Assembly: GCA_910585255.1 (NCBI GenBank)
Contig: CAJUEI010000190.1
Span: 1-7,165 of the forward strand
Direction: 5' to 3'
DNA: 7,165 nt
Origin: an uncultured Lachnospiraceae bacterium
GTDB taxonomy: Bacteria; Bacillota; Clostridia; Lachnospirales; Lachnospiraceae
Part shown: positions 6,307 to 7,165 of the stretch, piece by piece
How positions within the stretch are numbered: position 1 is the first letter of the stretch
Layout of the letters: every line of letters begins with the position of its first letter
Program-made: the position numbers and the translations under genes
Notes under the pieces: generated by a model
The model's input: only the letters and a program-made list of their open reading frames with translations
What the model was told of the DNA's origin: nothing
The model's database searches: none

Positions 6307-6412
6307 GCTGTTATCGCAGCCTGTCAGATAGGGCCTGCATCCCACCTGACACAAGGAAGTCCTCCAACCCACTGCTTTCGCCTTTACGGCTTAGAAGCGG
6401 GGGACTTCCTTG
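6307..6412 (-). other. Three consecutive hairpins; the large one resembles an IS200/IS605 end
   Basis: Hairpin 1: GCTG (6307-6310) with CAGC (6317-6320). Hairpin 2: TGTCAGATAGGG (6322-6333) with CCCACCTGACA (6341-6351). Hairpin 3: CAAGGAAGTCCTCC (6352-6365) with GGGGGACTTCCTTG (6399-6412), 13 of 14 positions pairing by Watson-Crick and one by G-T wobble, with inner stems including GCC-GTAAA-GGC. Ends of IS200/IS605 transposons, and the guide RNAs at TnpB gene ends, often have such C-rich/GCTTCTAAG hairpins; that link is from memory, not a search. No transposase or tnpB is present. Alternatively it is a structured leader of the kinase mRNA, whose start is ~65 nt further on. Confidence 0.45.
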
Positions 6413-6427
6413 ATGAGGTTAAAAAAT

Positions 6428-6456
6428 AGAGCCATTTTAGAGCCACAAGCCATTTT
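6428..6456. repeat. Direct repeat AGAGCCA x2 with 11-bp period
   Basis: AGAGCCA at 6428-6434 recurs at 6439-6445, and AGCCATTTT is seen again at 6448-6456. The 11-bp period equals that of the repeats at 2848 and 6731, though the core bases differ. It lies just past the tuf terminator. Confidence 0.5.
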
Positions 6457-6511
6457 CAATGAAATTCCGGCAAGTGACTTTTCTCTTTATCTGCTATTAT
6501 TTTCAGGCATT

Positions 6512-6549
6512 AAAAAACCGCAACCCCTTGATTTTTCAAGGGATTGCGG
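6512..6549 (-). terminator. Intrinsic terminator of the elongation factor Tu tail
   Basis: CCGCAACCCCTTG (6518-6530) pairs with CAAGGGATTGCGG (6537-6549) around a 6-nt loop, with one G-T wobble. On the minus strand the stem is followed by TTTTTT (6517-6512). It lies ~25 nt past the stop of the tuf fragment and is probably the original tuf terminator. Confidence 0.8.
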
Positions 6550-6574
6550 TACTTATTTTACTCTAATCACAAGA

Positions 6575-6640
6575 TTACTCAACAATCGTAGCAACCTTTC
6601 CAGAACCTACTGTCCTTCCACCTTCACGGTATTTGAATAG
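6575..6640 (-). pseudogene. tuf: 3' tail of an elongation factor Tu gene
   Basis: The minus strand reads LFKYREGGRTVGSGKVATIV E and a stop at 6575. EF-Tu proteins end in a very similar stretch (RFAIREGGRTVGSGVV...I.E), so the last ~18 codons are unmistakably tuf-derived. Upstream of about 6632 the similarity stops and no EF-Tu coding sequence is present, so this is a displaced 3' fragment and not a gene. It keeps its terminator. This is the usual footprint of an element that integrates into the 3' end of a housekeeping gene: the element rebuilds the gene end at one junction and leaves the old end at the other. No integrase gene is visible here. Confidence 0.7.
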
Positions 6641-6730
6641 CGTTTTTTGTGGTATTTTCTATGCTTTTTATTGCTGAAAACAGCGTAAAATCGTTGTTTT
6701 TGTGTGGCGTATTTTTATTTGCATGATTTC

Positions 6731-6800
6731 TTGGCACCGTTTTGGCACCAAAATGATTTTCTCCTTATCCCCCTTATTACATGGTGCTAGCACCATGTAT
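6731..6800. repeat. Dispersed repeat, copy B (TTGGCACC x2, 11-bp period, plus palindrome)
   Basis: TTGGCACC at 6731-6738 recurs at 6742-6749, followed by GATTTTCTCCTTA and a perfect 22-nt palindrome at 6778-6799. Blocks, order and spacing match copy A at 4217-4286. It lies between the GNAT gene and the tuf tail. Confidence 0.6.
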
Positions 6801-6805
6801 TTTTT
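6778..6805 (+). terminator. Perfect palindrome followed by six T on the plus strand
   Basis: TACATGGTGCT (6778-6788) is followed directly by its reverse complement AGCACCATGTA (6789-6799), then TTTTTT (6800-6805). It has the form of a rightward intrinsic terminator, but no plus-strand gene ends here. It may serve as a barrier between insertions or be a recombination or protein-binding site. Confidence 0.45.
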
Positions 6806-6858
6806 ATCACTAAAGGAAAATCATCGCTCCTCCTATAAAATCACTAAGGAAATTTGTA

Positions 6859-7165
6859 TTATATCTCTCCCTCATATTCCATCGAACGCATTTGCACACT
6901 TCCATCCAGTTTTTCAAACTTTCCATATCCCACAAAGTGCAATCCACACTTCCTCATAACATTTCCCGAAGCAATATTGGGTTCACAATGTTGGGAAGCA
7001 AATTTTCGTACCCCAAAATTTGTACGGGTATAGTTTATCATTGCCTTTACCGCTTCTGTTGCATATCCCATACCCCAACAATCATATCGGAAATTATAAC
7101 CAAATCCCCAACTGCCTTTTGAGGAATTAAATCCAATATCACCGCTACCGATTAGCTTTCCATCT
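6859..7165 (-). CDS. GNAT-family N-acetyltransferase (RimJ/RimL-like), N-terminus beyond right edge
   Basis: The visible 101 residues start DGKLIGSGDIGFNSSKGSWG and run to YEGEI at the stop. They show the GNAT core: a beta strand DGKLIGSGDIGF, then GFGYNFRYDCWGMGYATEA, where WGMGYA is the acetyl-CoA pyrophosphate-binding loop (Q/RxxGxG/A type, here with a replaced first residue). The helix AVKAMINYTRTNFGVRKFAS and strand follow, then EPNIASGNVMRKCGLHFVGY, the N-x-x-S motif before the last strand. This arrangement matches RimJ/RimL-type enzymes that move acetyl groups to protein or small-molecule amines; the substrate is not predictable. The ATG at 7071 is internal, because the frame continues to the window edge with conserved sequence. 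The gene is followed by the repeat at 6731-6800. Confidence 0.85.
   Translation of the reverse strand, partial: DGKLIGSGDIGFNSSKGSWGFGYNFRYDCWGMGYATEAVKAMINYTRTNFGVRKFASQHCEPNIASGNVMRKCGLHFVGYGKFEKLDGSVQMRSMEYEGEI

Noticed and set aside
6410..6640. Plus-strand frame over the tuf tail and its terminator
   Set aside because: It is antisense to the EF-Tu tail and reads through a terminator stem.
6650..6770. Minus-strand frame with HFGAKTVPRN as an integrase C-terminus
   Set aside because: No start codon and no integrase catalytic residues (Arg, His, Tyr pattern); kept only as a note on the repeat.
6892..7122. Plus-strand frame opposite the GNAT gene
   Set aside because: Antisense to a clearly recognisable acetyltransferase.

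Overview
The window is AT-rich. Every gene I can support lies on the minus strand, so it reads right to left. Strong AGGAG-type ribosome binding sites, intrinsic terminators, a cell-wall-binding-repeat surface protein and a DUF3592 protein point to a Gram-positive Clostridia genome, most likely Lachnospiraceae. The family-level placement is an impression from gene content, not a computed result.

Layout in transcription order. (1) 7165-6859: a GNAT acetyltransferase cut by the right edge. (2) 6850-6270: no intact gene. It holds an 11-bp-period direct repeat, a 22-nt perfect palindrome, the last ~21 codons of an elongation factor Tu gene with its terminator, a second 11-bp-period direct repeat, and three hairpins, the largest resembling an IS200/IS605 end. 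(3) 6243-5590: a small P-loop nucleotide kinase-like protein, followed at once by a nonsense-interrupted reading frame, a terminator and a fold-back repeat. (4) 5109-5035: a C-terminal gene fragment of higher GC. (5) 4917-4360: a DUF3592 membrane protein with its own promoter. (6) 4286-4217: a copy of the repeat seen at 6733-6800. (7) 4180-3281: a lipoprotein with an LprI-like domain, then a long-stem terminator. (8) 3110-2500: no convincing gene, but a strong orphan promoter and a third 11-bp-period direct repeat. (9) 2372-328: a large secreted protein with cell-wall-binding repeats at both ends, broken by a run of seven G residues that could act as an on/off switch. (10) A remnant of a related domain, a terminator, and the first 38 codons of a SAM-dependent methyltransferase at the left edge.

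The genes do not form a pathway. They look like an accessory region built by repeated insertion: single genes separated by terminators, gene fragments, a displaced tuf tail and recurrent GGTGCCAA-type repeats. The two strongest leads are the homopolymer frameshift in the surface protein, and the recurrence of short direct repeats with an 11-bp period downstream of successive unrelated genes. The repeats suggest either stacked integrase attachment regions or a cassette-like organisation. No CRISPR array, tRNA or rRNA was seen.
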